A stretch of DNA of 64,000 nucleotides from Rhododendron vialii (taxonomy: Eukaryota; Streptophyta; Magnoliopsida; Ericales; Ericaceae). Below, one piece after another: positions 26,353 through 39,300 of this stretch. Below the pieces are notes generated by a model. It was given only the letters and a program-made list of their open reading frames with translations, was not told where the DNA came from and ran no database searches. Each line of letters begins with the position of its first letter. The stretch's first letter is position 1. The stretch covers positions 14,937,501 through 15,001,500 of the forward strand of contig NC_080569.1 of the NCBI RefSeq assembly GCF_030253575.1. Direction: 5' to 3'. The position numbers were made by a program, and so were the translations under genes.

Positions 26353-26430
26353 CTTGAATATGAAAGTAGAAGAATCCTAAGGTAAGACACACTTGAATAT
26401 GAAAGTAGAAGAATCCTAAGGCAAGACACA
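26353..26430. repeat. 39-base tandem duplication
   Basis: CTTGAATATGAAAGTAGAAG and the following 19 bases occur at 26353 and again at 26392, with one difference (GGTAAG / GGCAAG). Confidence 0.8.
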
Positions 26431-27099
26431 TACCCAGACTCTCGAGACTCTTATTGATGTTCACGGACCATAGTATCTATTCTAATATATGAAGGGGGAT
26501 CTTTTGGTGATGACTCTTTTTTGAGGCTGACTCACATTTTGCCTTTTCCAAATTGCCATCCATAAAATCCTGTTTTTACACGTTAATTTACCCTCCAGAC
26601 TTATAACTGTAAGCCCAAAAAAGTAAAACTCAAAAAATGAAACCACCCACACCCACGTATGCACTCCTTCGGTTACCAAACTCAAAAACCAAAACAGTTC
26701 TTCGATCCATGCATTCCTAGATGACAGACGAGTGCAATGCCTCCATGCATTCCGTTCATGGTCTCCTGATTGATCTACCAACCCAAGTTCCCTCCCCCCT
26801 TTGATATGATCTTCCTCTTCACATCAGTTTCCCTCGGTTCTACACACCCGAAAACCGCCATGTCGCAACTTCACCAACGCAGGTATGAATTGTCCCACTG
26901 TGTTTTCCCTTCAAAAAAAAATTCAATTCCTCTCTCAATGACATGAATCGTCCAACTGCGTTTTCCATTCAAGAGTTTGTGCTGAACTTAAAAAAAAAAC
27001 GCCCTGCCCAATTCTCTCTTTCTCTCTCTCCAATTCAATAATGAGTTTTTCCAATATCTCTCTGGTACTCTTCTCTTTCTCTCAATGAATGGCATGGCT

Positions 27100-27480
27100 A
27101 AGGTAAAAGTAATTAGATAGACACGAAGTGGGTACAAACACAAAGAGGTTAGGATCGAAAGAGAGAACAGAGAGATGTATTATTGGAACCACACACTGAC
27201 TTGGTTTTTACAAAGAAAGGGTGCCCTCCTTTTATAGGCTTAAGGATGTGAATACATACTGACACGGAAATACTGAATACTGACACATTACTGTTCTTAG
27301 TCTTTAGCCTTACATCATACGTCTGCCTACTACATCACTTATCACCACAACTACCACACATAATTGGACTTTACTATTCCACTTGGGATACATATAATTG
27401 GACTTTATTATTCACAAGACTTGTGACTCTCATAATTCACCCCTTGTCACTTATTTGAAGCCCTTTTGGATGCTTCTTAA
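27100..27480 (-). mobile_element. LTR-like sequence, possibly a solo LTR
   Basis: On the minus strand there is a TATA box (CCTATAAAAGGAGG, around 27228-27241), followed about 50 bases on by a pyrimidine-rich leader with CTCTCTGTTCTCTC. Copia LTRs often have this arrangement. Exact ends and target duplication were not found, so a plain host promoter is not excluded. Confidence 0.3.
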
Positions 27481-28572
27481 GTGTTATTCCGAAAAAAATT
27501 TCCTTCGTTAAAAGAGGTATGCTTCTTACCTACATTTTGATTTTCCTTTCCCTATTTATTTTGTAGTAATTTGTTTCAACTCCAACCTTAGTGTAACCTC
27601 GGCTGTTGGTCTTACAAGTCCCAAATTGATGAAATATGCCCACTACCTATTGTTTATACTAGAAGAGGCCGGAGCACACGCGATACATGTGCAAGTCGAA
27701 TTTTGTTAAAATTTGTGAAAATTAGATCAAACAATAAACAAGAAGAAATTTTGTCATTTGACTTGCAGACGCATCGCGTGTGTCCCGGCATCTAGTAACA
27801 ATAGTACAATTTCAGGTCCAATCATATCCCAATGGGCTAAAAAATGGAAAATGCTAATACCACCCCAATGGGTTGTCAATAAGACAGAAAAATATCAAAA
27901 AGATATATAGTAGTACTGTAGTTGTTTTTGTGTGTGTGTGTGTGTGTGTAAGAGTGCCTTGAAAAGTGTTAAATGTGCATCAGAAACTGTGTTTTTTTTA
28001 TTCTTCTTGTCTTATTCTTCTAAGTCGGAATCGTCTGTTTCCCACCAGTCGAATCCTTCTTCTATGCCTAAGCATTCTTCCAAATCCATTTTGTCTTCTA
28101 GTTATTGGAGGCAGGCTTTTAACCGTTAAAAAATAGGACTAGTGCTGCCAAGGATGAAATCAGGATTTCATAGACGAGGGGGCCAACTACAACATGAACA
28201 ACAAGATTTTGAAATATTAAGACTCAAGAATAAAAATACATATATGAATAAATAATACCCAATACAAAACACAATATCTAGGTGCTCTTAATAAATCAAA
28301 AACAACTAAAAGGCGAAAAAATAAAAGTTTCTCAATGCATTATACGTCAGTCACATATCAAGATGGAATGCGACGCTCCCTTGGATTTCGAAAGTCATCT
28401 ATGATTGATTCGGAACTAATTTTCGCAGCAATTCCTTTCTCAGTGAATATAACAAAAGCATCTGTGAGACACTAATTCTCTATTTTGTTGCGATTTTTAC
28501 AATATTCATAGTTAAAAATGCATTTTTATGCTACCATTCTTTAATCAGTGGAGGACCATCATGTATAGTTTT

Positions 28573-28606
28573 TGTAGAGGATTCTGATCTCAGCTCAGCT
28601 TCTGCA
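28573..28606 (+). repeat. Left LTR-start fragment of the copia element
   Basis: These 34 bases begin TGTAGAGGATTCTGATCT and match the start of the 3' LTR (34096-34129) with one difference. The last ten bases, AGCTTCTGCA, are also what an ALS gene would have at this point on the complementary strand (Phe-Ala-Glu-Ala codons). The junction therefore lies in shared sequence. Confidence 0.8.
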
Positions 28607-30233
28607 AACTTCAAAATATTTGGGAATTTGCCCAAATTCTGATTATTTAACACAATTATTTTCACCGCAAGATTCACCTGCCGGATTGTTGCCAAGTCAT
28701 CGACGTTCACGATAAAAGTGGCATCATCTTCAAGGTCCACAACAATTGAATCAAGTCTGCCAAGAGCTGCACCCATTGCCGCCGGCAGTCCAAAATCCAC
28801 GGCTCCGAATCCACCAGAGGTAAGCCACTGCCCTGACCAATCATAATCATACTGTTGAGCAGCCCACATTCGATGCTGCCCAGAACCAATGATTACAATC
28901 ACGTTCCTACCTATTCCTTTCCGTTAGCATGTCAAAAACCTCACGAATTGCATACTCTGAGTGAATAACATCTCCAGAGCTCAGAAAGGTCACCTTGCGC
29001 TGCATATATTGCTCCTCTAATTCCATCCTCCATTCAGAAAAATCAAGCGTATAAAACTTACCTCTTTTACCCTCCAAGACATTATTCAGAACTTTGAGAG
29101 TAGATTTCACATCTGCACAAACCGACACATGTGAATGCTTACTTTTTCCTACCTCAAACGGATCAACATCAATGTGAACAATCTTGGCTCGACTAGCAAA
29201 AGCTTCAAGCATACCCGTCACACGGTCATCACAGCTGACCCCAAAAGCAAGCAACAAATCACTACTTTCCACAGCATAATTGCCACAAACAGTACCATTC
29301 ATTCCAGGAGACATACTGTCCGAAACCGTGTACCCCCAAACATCCATTAAAGTAATCGCAACTGGAATCCCGGTAACCTCCACAAACCTCCTCAACTCCT
29401 CACTCGGATTCCGCCACCCATCACCCACATATAGAACAGGTTTTTTTCGACTCCGATATAAGCCTAACAATTTGTTCTAAATGGCTCTCTTGAGGCTCTC
29501 TAGGAAAATTAGCCCTAGGTAACCTCATGGGTTGGTCCCAATTGGGTACCACCCATTGTTTCTGTATATCTATCGGTATATTAATCAAAATTGGGCTCGG
29601 ACGGCCCGAGGAAGCGAGAAAGAAAGCCTCTCGCACAACTCTAGCGATATCTCCTACATCTTGAACAAGGAAAATGTGTTTAGTGATAGACCTAGGTACC
29701 TCAACAAATAGGGTTTCCAGAGAAGGATCTTGTCCGGTGATGGCGACGATCGGGACGCTGTCGATCATGGCATGGGCGAGGCCAGGGACGAAGTTGGCCG
29801 TGGCGGAGCCCGAGGTGGCAATACAGACCCCGGGGAGGCCGGAGGCGCGTGCGTAGCCCTCGGCGGCAAAGATACCGCCCCGCTCCTGGCGGGAGAAGAC
29901 GTTGCGGATGGTAGGGGAGCGGTTGAGAGCCTGGTGGATATCCATTGACGCGCCGCCGGGATAGGCGAAGACGACCTCGACGCCCTCCCTCTCGCGGGCC
30001 TCGACGAGTACGTCACTTCCCTTTCTGGGTATGTCTCCGGAAGCGGCGGAGGCTTGGGCCACCGCGGTGGTGGTGATGGGTTTGGAGTAGGAGCGGACAC
30101 TGGAAATGTGGGGAGAGGAGAGTCTTAGGGCTGGAAGAGGAGGGTATTGGAGATTATTAGGGTGGCGCGGGCGGCAGAGAAGTGGGGGAATTGCAGGGGG
30201 AACTCGAAGCTTGTCGATAAAGTCTAACGCCAT
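28597..30233 (-). pseudogene. ALS: Acetolactate synthase (AHAS) broken copy inside copia element
   Basis: The family enzyme is thiamine-diphosphate- and FAD-dependent and makes acetolactate for Val/Leu/Ile synthesis in plastids. This copy starts at ATG 30233 with a plausible transit peptide. It then shows [15 protein letters not shown], the TPP-activating Glu in [37 protein letters not shown] and [15 protein letters not shown], and further down FGVSCDDRVTG and GQHRMWAAQ. It is not functional. The reading frame changes at least twice (near 29.44 and 28.91 kb), and part of the ITGQ..FVEV region is missing. The TPP-binding GDG is replaced (LEDDATF). The C-terminal third stops at KFAEA, where LTR sequence takes over. 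Coding DNA is intronless, as ALS genes usually are, so this alone does not prove an RNA origin. GC is high at the 5' end as in plant ALS. Confidence 0.9.
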
Positions 30234-33200
30234 AACTGAATTCTTCAAGAGAGAGAGAGAGAGAGAGAGAGAGGAATTTCTTGAGAGTCTTGGCAAGAGT
30301 CTTCAGCCACAGTTTTCTCAGAATGATTACTTTCCTCAGTTTACACAGGGTGGAACCAGATTCAATTCCAATCGAAATAAACCAAGAGGTCAAGTTTTTG
30401 TTCCCTTTTCTAAGCCAGGATGTTGTCAAATTTGTGGAAAGGATAATCACACAGCATGTACATGTTATTATAGAAATGCACAGTCCACATTCTTTCCTCC
30501 TCCACCACAAGGATATTTGTCTTCCTCAGGGTTTCATCAGCCTAACATGTGGAGATCTGAACATCCATCTCAGTTTTCTGCATCACCACAGTTTCCTTAT
30601 GGACCACCACAGCAATCTCGTGGCTTTACTCACCCAGGACCTCAAGCTCATTTTGTTCAGTCTGGTTTTCCATCCTCTTACAGTGGTTATCCCAGAGATT
30701 ATCATAGTGGCTTTGGTGGCTACAGTCCTCCTGTTCCTTCAGGCTTAGAGGGGTTTTCTTCAGGATTTGATGGTTTTGGTGGGAATGGTGGCTACAGTTC
30801 TCATGTTTCCTCAGGTCCATCAGCCTTTTCTACTTCTTATGCCCCATCTTCAGGAGTTTCTGCTTCTAGTTCGTCTCAGAATTGGTATTTTGACAGTGGG
30901 GCTACCAACCATGTAACTCCACATGCTACAAATCTGACTCAAACTCAGCCTTACACTGCAGGAGCTGGTGTGATGGTTGGGAATGGTAAGTCATTACCTA
31001 TTACCTGTGTAGGAAAAGGGGTCTTACCTACTCCAAGTGCCAGTTTTCATTTAACTAATGTTTTGCACACACCTGCCATCACTCAAAATCTTCTTTCTGT
31101 CTTTCAATTTGCCAAAGATAACAATTGTTCTCTAACTTTTACTTCTTCTGGTTATGTCATTCAGGACAACCAGTCTCATCAGATTCTATACCAAGGCCCA
31201 TGCCACAAGGGTCTTTATCCTATCCAGACTTGCTCTGAGCTTGCTTCTACTCAGGTTCCTATAGCTTTTCATAGTAATAAGACTGTGCCATCCTCATCTG
31301 CCACTTTGTGGCATCAGAGGCTTGGTCATCCAAGTTTCCCTCTTTTTCAAGCTTTAATAAAGCAATTTGACTTGCCTGTTACAAAGCCATTTGATGTTTC
31401 TTGTTATAGATGTCACAGTGTGAAAAGTCACAAACTGAGTTTTCCTCTTTCTGTAACACAATCTGTTCACCCATTTGATCTATTGCATATGGATGTTTGG
31501 GGGCCTGCTCCTATACCTTCTGTCAAAGGTTTTAGATATTATCTGCTCATTATAGATGATTGTACTAGATATTCTTGGTTATTTCCTTTACACTACAAAT
31601 CTGATGTTAAGCTAACCCTAACTCAGTTCAAAGCTTATGTGAAAACTCAGTTTCACACTACTGCAAAGATTGTGAGGTCTGACAATGGAAAGGAGTTTGT
31701 TAATCACTACCTTACTGATCTTTTCCTCACTAGTGGTATCATTCATCAGACCTCTTGTCCACACACACCAGAGCAAAATGGTGTGGTGGAAAGGAACCAT
31801 CGACATCTTATGGATACTACTCTTACTCTTCTTCATCAAGCTGGTATGCCTTCTCAGTTTTGGCTTGAAGCCTTGTTCACTACAGTTTACTTGGCTAATA
31901 GGCTTCCTCATTCTTCTTTGAAGTTTCAAGTCCCTTTTGTTCTTCTTTTTCATACTCAACCTGACTATCTTACTCTCAAACCTTTTGGCTGTGCTTGTTT
32001 TCCCTGGTTAAAACCATATCATTCACATAAGTTGCATCCTAAGTCAACCCCATGTGTGTTTTTTAGGCTACTGCCCTGCTACTAAGGGCTATAGGTGCTT
32101 GGATCCTGTGTCTCAGAAAGTTTTCATTTCAAGACATGTTAGGTTTATTGAGAATGATTTTCCTTATTCCACTTTACTGTCTAACTCTCTTTCTTCACAC
32201 CAGACTGGGTCAGATTTGTCTACATTTACAGTTCCTCTTACTAGTTTTACAGATATTCTTGTTACAGTCACCCCTCCAAATCCCCCAGCTTCTCCTATCT
32301 TATCTTCTTCTTCTTCTATTGTTCCAACACCCATTTTTGAAAATACTTCCTTTCCTATTCAGTTTGGTTCTATTTCAGTTCCAGCTGTTGCTTCTTCTTC
32401 ACCTAGCTCTTCTCATCCCTCTTCTAATTCTCATTCAGTTGAGTCAATTGTCTTACCAGGTCCTTCTCATTCTATGAGAACTCGATCTAAGAATGGAATT
32501 TTCAAACCTAGACATCCTCTCTCTTTGTTTACTTCTGTGTCTTCTTTACCTACTAAAGAACCATCTCATTTTTCTGATGCCATTCATCATCATGTCTGGC
32601 AAAAAGCCATGGCAGAAGAGTATGAAGCATTGGTTAAACAGGGTACTTGGCATCTTGTTCCTCCTCTTACACATGGTAATATCATAGGCTGCCAATGGAT
32701 TTATAAAATTAAAAAGCATTCAGATGGTTCTGTAGCTCGATATAAGGCAAGGCTTGTGGCCAATGGGAACCAGCAAGAAGCCGGCATGGATTTTATTGAG
32801 ACTTTTAGTCCAGTAATAAAACAACCAACTCTCAGGGTGATTCTCAGTCTTGCTGTTCATCATAAGTGGTCTTTAAGACAGTTGGATGTTTCAAATGCTT
32901 TCTTACATGGTGTTATTAATGAGGATGTTTACATGAAGCAACCCTTAGGGTATAAGGATCCAATTCATCCTACTTATGTGTGTAAGCTTTCCAAGGCTCT
33001 TTATGGACTGCGGCAAGCTCCACGGGCTTGGTATGCTATGTTCTCCAGTTATCTCATTGAGCTCGGCTTCTGCTCTAGCAAGGCAGATACTTTTCTTTTT
33101 CTTTTGCCTCAAGCCAGCAACATTACTATTGTGTTGGTATATGTGGATGATATAGTAATTACAGGTAGTGATTCTACCTACATCACTGATCTCATCAGTC

Positions 33201-34095
33201 TTCTCAGTAAAAAGTTTGTAATGAAAGACTTAGGCTCTCTCAATTACTTTCTGGGTCTTGAAGTTCATTCCACTTCTTCTGGTTTATTTTTGTCACAAGC
33301 CAAATATGCCACTGAGCTTTTGCATAAAGCTGGGATGATTGACTGCAAGCCAAGTGCTTCCCCTGCCTCTGTCAAACCTGGTGTGCCACATCCTGATTCT
33401 TTATTTGATGATATACATTTGTATCGAACTCTTGTGGGCTCTTTACAGTACTTGACCTTAACCAGACCAGAAATCTCCTATTCTGTGAATGTTGCTTGTC
33501 AACATATGCATTGTCCAAAGGTGAATGACTTTATCGCTGTCAAAAGGATTCTCAGGTACATCAAGGGTACAGTGCATCAAGGTCTGCATTTTATTTCCAG
33601 TCCCTTGTCTCTGTCGGCCTATGCTGATGCTGACTGGGCAGGAGATCCTATTGATAGAAGGTCTACTACTGGTTTTGGCGTTTTTATGGGCTCTAATCTT
33701 GTGTCTTGGTGTGCCAAGAAACAACATACAATGGCTAGATCATCCACCGAGGCTGAGTACAGGGCCATGGCACAGACTGCTGGAGATGTGGTTTGGTTGG
33801 TACAACTATTTTCTGAATTACGTATTCCTTTGTCATCACCACCTATCTTGTTTTGTGACAACAAATCTGCTATGGCCCTTGCCTCTAATCCTGTCTTCCA
33901 TGCCAGGACTAAGCACATAGAGATAGATTATCATTATATCCGTGAACAAGTGCTCAGTAAACACATTGTTTTGTCTCATGTTAGTTCTGAGGACCAAATA
34001 GCAGATATCTTTACAAAGCCACTCTCAGTATCTCGATTTCAGGTTCTCAAGTCCAATCTCATGGTTGGTGATCCTCCCATGAGCTTGCAGGGGTG

Positions 34096-34457
34096 TGTAG
34101 AGGATTCTGATCTCAACTCAGCTTCTGCAGCTACAAGCTTGGTTTCCACCTCAGCTTCTGAGCCTTGGCTCAGCTCAAATGCTTCTATATCAGCTCCTGT
34201 GGTTCCCACTTTCACCAAAGGAATGCTTTCCACGTCAGCTTGTTAATGGAGAGTTAGTTAGAGTTTGTTTCGTTTAGTTAGTGATTAGTTTCATTCAGTT
34301 AGTGATTAGTTGGGGTAATTAGCTGATGTTAGTGGAGGTAATCAGCGGTTATTCAAATCTATAAAGGCTTGAGGGCCTGATCTTGGTACGGCAGAATCAG
34401 AAAAATGAAATGAGAAATACTTTCCCTTCTCTCTCTTCTTTTCCTTTTCTCTTTTCA
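34096..34457 (+). repeat. 3' LTR of the copia element
   Basis: It begins TGTAGAGGATTCTG right after a GCAGGGG polypurine stretch and ends in a pyrimidine-rich U5-like tract, ...CTCTTTTCA. A TATA-like box (CTATAAAGG) lies near 34360. A longer end at about 34503, followed by exact GTTTT, cannot be excluded. Confidence 0.65.
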
Positions 34458-34609
34458 GTTCTTGAGGTTTAGTTTCGTTTGTGAAGAATTCAGAATTTCC
34501 TTAGTTTTGATGTTCAAAAAATTATATTAAAAATTGGGGAAATTTTGAACCACGGGAAGGCCCTGGCCATGAAAGACACTACAGCCTAGTTTTCCAAAAA
34601 AAGGCCAGG

Positions 34610-34925
34610 GCTTTTTTCTATTTTGTTCATTCAATTTTTTTCGTATTTGTTAGTTTTGTGTTAAATTTTTGTGTATTGTTGGTTATCTCACAAGAAGAAT
34701 TGGAAAAGTAAAAAATTATGACTTCTACCATTTTTTTTATTTTTTTGTAAATATTAAAATTTTTGCACTTTTAGTCTAAAAAACTGGGCTAAAATTGCTA
34801 AAATTTGGAAATATCTAGAAAAAGTTGGATAAAAGTCATAATCTTTTACTATTTCGATTCCTTTTGTCAATACAAACAAACAATTCACAAAAAATTGACA
34901 TAAAAATAATAAATGTTTGATGTGC
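34610..34925. mobile_element. Fold-back element, diverged member of 41.3-kb family
   Basis: The left arm contains TTTTTTTCGTATTTGTTAGT, then AAGAAGAATTGGAAAAGTAA and AAAATTATGACTT. The right arm mirrors it with AAGTCATAATCTTTTACTAT and AATTGACATAAAAATAATAA. The same arm words occur in the element at 41289-41650. Confidence 0.6.
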
Positions 34926-35516
34926 CTGATTCTATATACAAGCACATACAAGATTCCCACACCAGCACTCGAGTCCATGTAACAGCTTTGGACCTATGGT
35001 GGGCCCTCAGTCATGGGGTGTATGAGTAAACCCTGAACCCCAGAGCCAGCTTTGAGAAAAAGCTAGTAGTAGCACGGGGTGAGTATCTTTTTACGCAACT
35101 TTTTATATTTAAATGTTAAAAAGTGTACTAAAAGTTATTTTTTTGAACCGAATGTTAAAAAAAATATAAACATTTTATAATCACAAATACTTACACAAAC
35201 TCATTCATATTTGCATTGTAGCCTACACATATTACACCTCTAGTGTATGTGGAAGCCACCGAAAGATGTGAGTAAGTGTGTAAAGTGTTTGTGTGATTTT
35301 ATAACTATTGAAAAAAAAACGGTTTTTTTTTTTAACTGAATGTTAAAAGTACCTTTAAAAAAATAAAAAAAAGGAACTGAATGTTAAAAGTTAAATGAAT
35401 TACTGTACTGTATAACTTCAGAGTATGTTTGGCACAAATTATTCTTTTGAATTATATATTATGTATAAGAAATTATGGATTGTGACATACTCCATTATTA
35501 ATATCTATGCGTAGGG

Positions 35517-35690
35517 TGTTTCCACTGAGATTTTTGTGCAACAATTTATGCCATTTAATCATTTTGTTCACACTAATTGATAAATTTTGGCATTTTAGCA
35601 TCATGTTCACACTAATCAATAATTTATTCACAATAATCAACAACTTATTCACACTAATCAATAACTTATTGGTTAGTGGAAACAAGTAAC
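35517..35690. repeat. Inverted ends around CACTAATCAATAA repeat array
   Basis: GTGTTTCCACTGAG (35517) is mirrored by TTAGTGGAAACAAG (35674). Between them, TTCACACTAAT(C/T)(A/G)AT is repeated at least four times with period about 24. Probably a small MITE. Confidence 0.45.
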
Positions 35691-36110
35691 AACTTGTCAA
35701 TAACATCTTCTCCTTAAATTATTTACCACCGGAAACATGGCCTAAATATTTATAGGAATACACCTAAATGAATTTGTATAATATAAACAGTATGATTTCT
35801 ATATAAATAAAGAAATATATAAATAAATAGGTATGTAAATAATATGAACCTAGAAATATATATATGGGTGTATCTAAAATATATAAAGACATTGTATATG
35901 CTTTGGTATAAATTCATGCAATTTGTTAAAAGGTGAAGAGCAAACTAATCTCAAAAACTTGAGAATTCAGAACAAGAATTTAAAAAGAAACCTAGTTTTC
36001 AGTAGTTTGTTTTCTCACATGATCAAAACACAAAATGGAGTGTCAGTGGCTAAAACTGGAGTGCCAAAATCAATTTCCTTTCAGTAACGCTTTATGTTGA
36101 TAATGTATTT

Positions 36111-36318
36111 TTCTAAAATTCATGCCAAACTCTTTAATAATGAAAATTTAAAATCAGGCTCCAAAATGCCCGTCATATAGGCCACCTAGGCTGATTTTGG
36201 CTTGAGTAGATATTTTCTAAAATTCGTGCCAAACTCTTTAATAACGAAAATTTAAAATCAGGCTCCAAAATGCCTATCATATAGACCACCTAGGCTGATT
36301 TTGGCTTGAGTGGATAAG
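36111..36318. repeat. 104-base tandem duplication
   Basis: Units start at 36111 and 36215. Each runs from TTCTAAAATTC(A/G)TGCCAAAC through CACCTAGGCTGATTTTGGCT to GAGT(A/G)GATA. The few differences are mostly transitions. Confidence 0.85.
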
Positions 36319-39300
36319 TTGTCTTATTGACTTATTCAGGTCCAAAAAGTTGACGTATGGAGAGTGTCTTTTTGAGCCGGTTGGATGCACAATGGAGCAT
36401 TCTTAAAATAACAATTATCCCCATAGACTGACCAAGCCTGTGGAAACCCTACATCTGGAAACCTCGCCCCATTGAGTCAAATTAGTCCTTTAGTGAGTCG
36501 TTTAATGAGTCCAAATTTCATTCTTTGGACTCAGTAGGTGAGATTATGATTGTTTAAGGACGAAATAAGTGATTTTGGTAGTTTAAGAACGAAGTAGAAA
36601 AATAGTTGATAGTTTGAGGGATTAAAAAATAAAAAAACTCTTAACTAAGTAATTCTTCATCTTTCGATGAGTTATAGCGTCAAGACGAATGACTTTGTTG
36701 TAGTATCTTGTAGTGCTCATCCCATTTCTTCTTCTTTTTTCGGTTTTTGGCTCCGTGCTCTTCATATCCTTAACAGCCCATATAAGTTTGACTAATTGGG
36801 CCATAAGGAGTTTTAGGTTCTATAATCTGGTCTCGGCTTCCTTCCTATTGGCAAGTAATTGGAAGTGTGTTATACTCTTCCATGCAATATAGCTATAAAA
36901 CTGTATTTCTATGCTTATATCTATCTGCACAAGTACAGAGCACTTGGAGGATACTAATTTCAGTTTCTCGATTTGCTAATCTAGCTCTCTTTTCGTTTCA
37001 TGTTTTATTCCATTTCTGCGAGTCTGTGACACTAGGTTGTGAGATTATCCTCTACGAAGACACAGATTTCCAATAGGCAAGTATCATGGGTGAGTTCAGC
37101 TTTTTTCAAGCAGACAAACAGATAAAATATCACGCGTCTTTGTTTAGCGTTGCATAGAGTGTATCATCCTCTTTTCAGACAAATTTTGTACTGGCATATT
37201 GCATGTTTGTAACATGGATGAGGGGTCATCACATTTCCCCATTGGTATTCAGACATCAGTTATAAACTTATAAATTCTGCTCCAGAAAGACAGATTCCCT
37301 ACTAATTTTCCTTCTGTATCACATGGAGTCATTTGTATTCAGACATCAGTCATTTGTTTTTTGTAGGTTGTCAACCCCTTCCAATCTAGAAAGAGTAATC
37401 TTGGGTTGAAGGCTGCTAATTTCTCTTTCGTTATAGAAAGAACCTTAGTTGAATTGAGGTACACCACAACGAAACCTTAGCCAAAAGTCCCAGGGAATTC
37501 TCACTGTCCACTCATTTCTTCCCAATGGGTAGCCATTAAACAACCAGACTTGCATACGTAGCAGCCAAGAGCAATGAAATGGGTGGAGTTTGGCGAGATT
37601 TGTGGTTTCATCATTTCTGCCTCGGAAAAATGTCAATTCATCAACCTCAGATGGCCATCGATGGAAGTCCTCTATACTTCATTACAATTGCACGACACAA
37701 GTAAATTTCATATTAACAGCAAAATAATTTTACTTATACCATACAGGTTGTACTTGATTACCAATATATGTGAACTTACCAATATATATGAGCCCACACC
37801 TGGACAATTAACTCTAGGAACTGAAGTTAAACAACATCAACATCTACGGCGTCACACATGTCAACTACAACCTCTGGTTCAATGAGGCGATTCCGCAATT
37901 GTGGTTGTGGACCATGCATTGTAAAGATTTCCAGCTCATCTAAAAATCCGACCGGGCCATCTTTGCTATAAGTGTGTCTGCAAGAAAAAGTAAGTTAACA
38001 TAATCTTTCGTAAAGCACGACTCCAGTTGACCACCTAACTATAGCACACTAACCTTTCGTTAGTTTAACCAGCCCTGCACTACATGGATTGGATGGTGCG
38101 ACGAATACGCAGCCAACATAATTCACCGACAATTTGCCACATGACGAAGAACCTGAACGTGGCAGTCGCATGGCTGAGGTGACAACCCTTCGGGATGAAA
38201 CAATCCCTGTTGTAATATGTATTCTACAATGAAAAATCAGAGTTTCCTAACAATCCTTAAAAACCCTAACAATATGAATGTGAATCACAAGTTATACTAC
38301 CAGCAAAAACTACGCAAGCAATTAATCCCACAATACAGAGATATACGTGAAAAATCCCAGAATGGGTAAAACCACGGAAATGAATCAAATCACTATAAAC
38401 ATTGTGTAGTTACAGATATACCTATCCAAACGATGTAAATCCTCAAAACGTTCTAAGTACCACCTGCCGAGTCACACGTATACCGCACCCAGTGATCTTG
38501 ATTGCCAACGGCCTTGAATCCACAAGCCTTCCAATAGAACTAATAAAAATAGCTCTCAAAAATACCTGTTGCTTCGATATACCGCACACATCTCTTTTTC
38601 TCTTATCATACGTGCCTACGGCACTATGCATTCCTGTTGGAAAGGGATGGCAGTTGTGTGATTTAGGTGAAAACCATAGGCACTTAACCGGGAAGTGAAA
38701 GGATGCACTACAGCCTTTGGATCAAATGAATCTAAGTCGTTCCAACAACTTGTCCTCACACCCTTCTGTTTTATAATAGAGATAATATATGTTGCTTGCC
38801 CCACGTTGCTTTTACTGCCTCTTTTCTTTTTATATGGCTGTGGTAAAACCCTAGGAATGAAAAGTCCATGTCCATAATTAGTCCTCTTGTGTTGACTTTT
38901 TTTTTTTTTACATTACTTCTCTCATTTAGAAGGCAGTAGATTCCGATTGATATCCAAATCAATTCCTCTATCGATCCGTCTTCACCAAAATTCATCTCGC
39001 TGTAGTTGATCCCTTTTTATCCAATTTGCTCACTCTCGATTACAAATAAATATGATTCCTTCCACTCTAATCCTATGCAGACTCACTAGCCTATAAAAAA
39101 TAATTAATAAAATTACAACTCGATAAAAATTATGTGTTTTGTCAAACGGAATTGCCAATACATAGAGACTCCGGAATTTGGTCCTTACATACAAGTCGTT
39201 CAATTAATCCGTATGTAATATGCTTATGGTTTCTAATATCCAAGGACATTAACGAACTTGTGTATTGTTTTATGAGGTCTCTGACTAGGGTTAATGTAGT

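Larger units (their letters stand above)
25268..28572. other. Intergenic region AGD12 to copia/ALS chimera
   Basis: No gene is supported. A possible poly(A) signal region for AGD12 lies near 25310. A 39-base tandem duplication is at 26353-26430. An LTR-like stretch lies at 27100-27480. A TG microsatellite is at 27930-27949. Open frames in this stretch have no recognisable protein. Confidence 0.5.
28573..34457 (+). mobile_element. Ty1/copia element with captured antisense ALS sequence
   Basis: The right part (about 30250-34095) encodes copia proteins in the usual order. These are a gag zinc knuckle (CQIC..NH..C, near 30420), protease DSG (near 30893), integrase with HHCC and DDE regions, reverse transcriptase with YVDD (near 33140), and RNase H. 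A polypurine stretch precedes the 3' LTR at 34096-34457, which has a TATA-like CTATAAAGG near 34360. The left side has no full LTR and no early gag. It has 34 bases of LTR start (28573-28606), then an antisense acetolactate synthase copy. The bases after the 3' LTR (GTTCT) and before the left end (GTTTT) match at 4 of 5. It is broken, with about one break in pol besides the missing left part. Age cannot be judged from paired LTRs. Confidence 0.8.

Noticed and set aside
29730-30100. Open frames on both strands over the ALS 5' end
   Set aside because: They are shadow frames of GC-rich ALS coding sequence; only the minus-strand ALS frame shows family motifs.
30237-30248. 12-base word TGAAGAATTCAG on minus near the ALS start, also on plus at about 34483
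   Set aside because: It contains an EcoRI-type palindrome and lies outside the probable LTR end, so I treat the match as chance and not as a second junction.
32136-32477. 113-codon Leu-rich open frame, possibly a membrane protein
   Set aside because: It is an out-of-frame reading of the copia polyprotein's Ser/Pro-rich linker.
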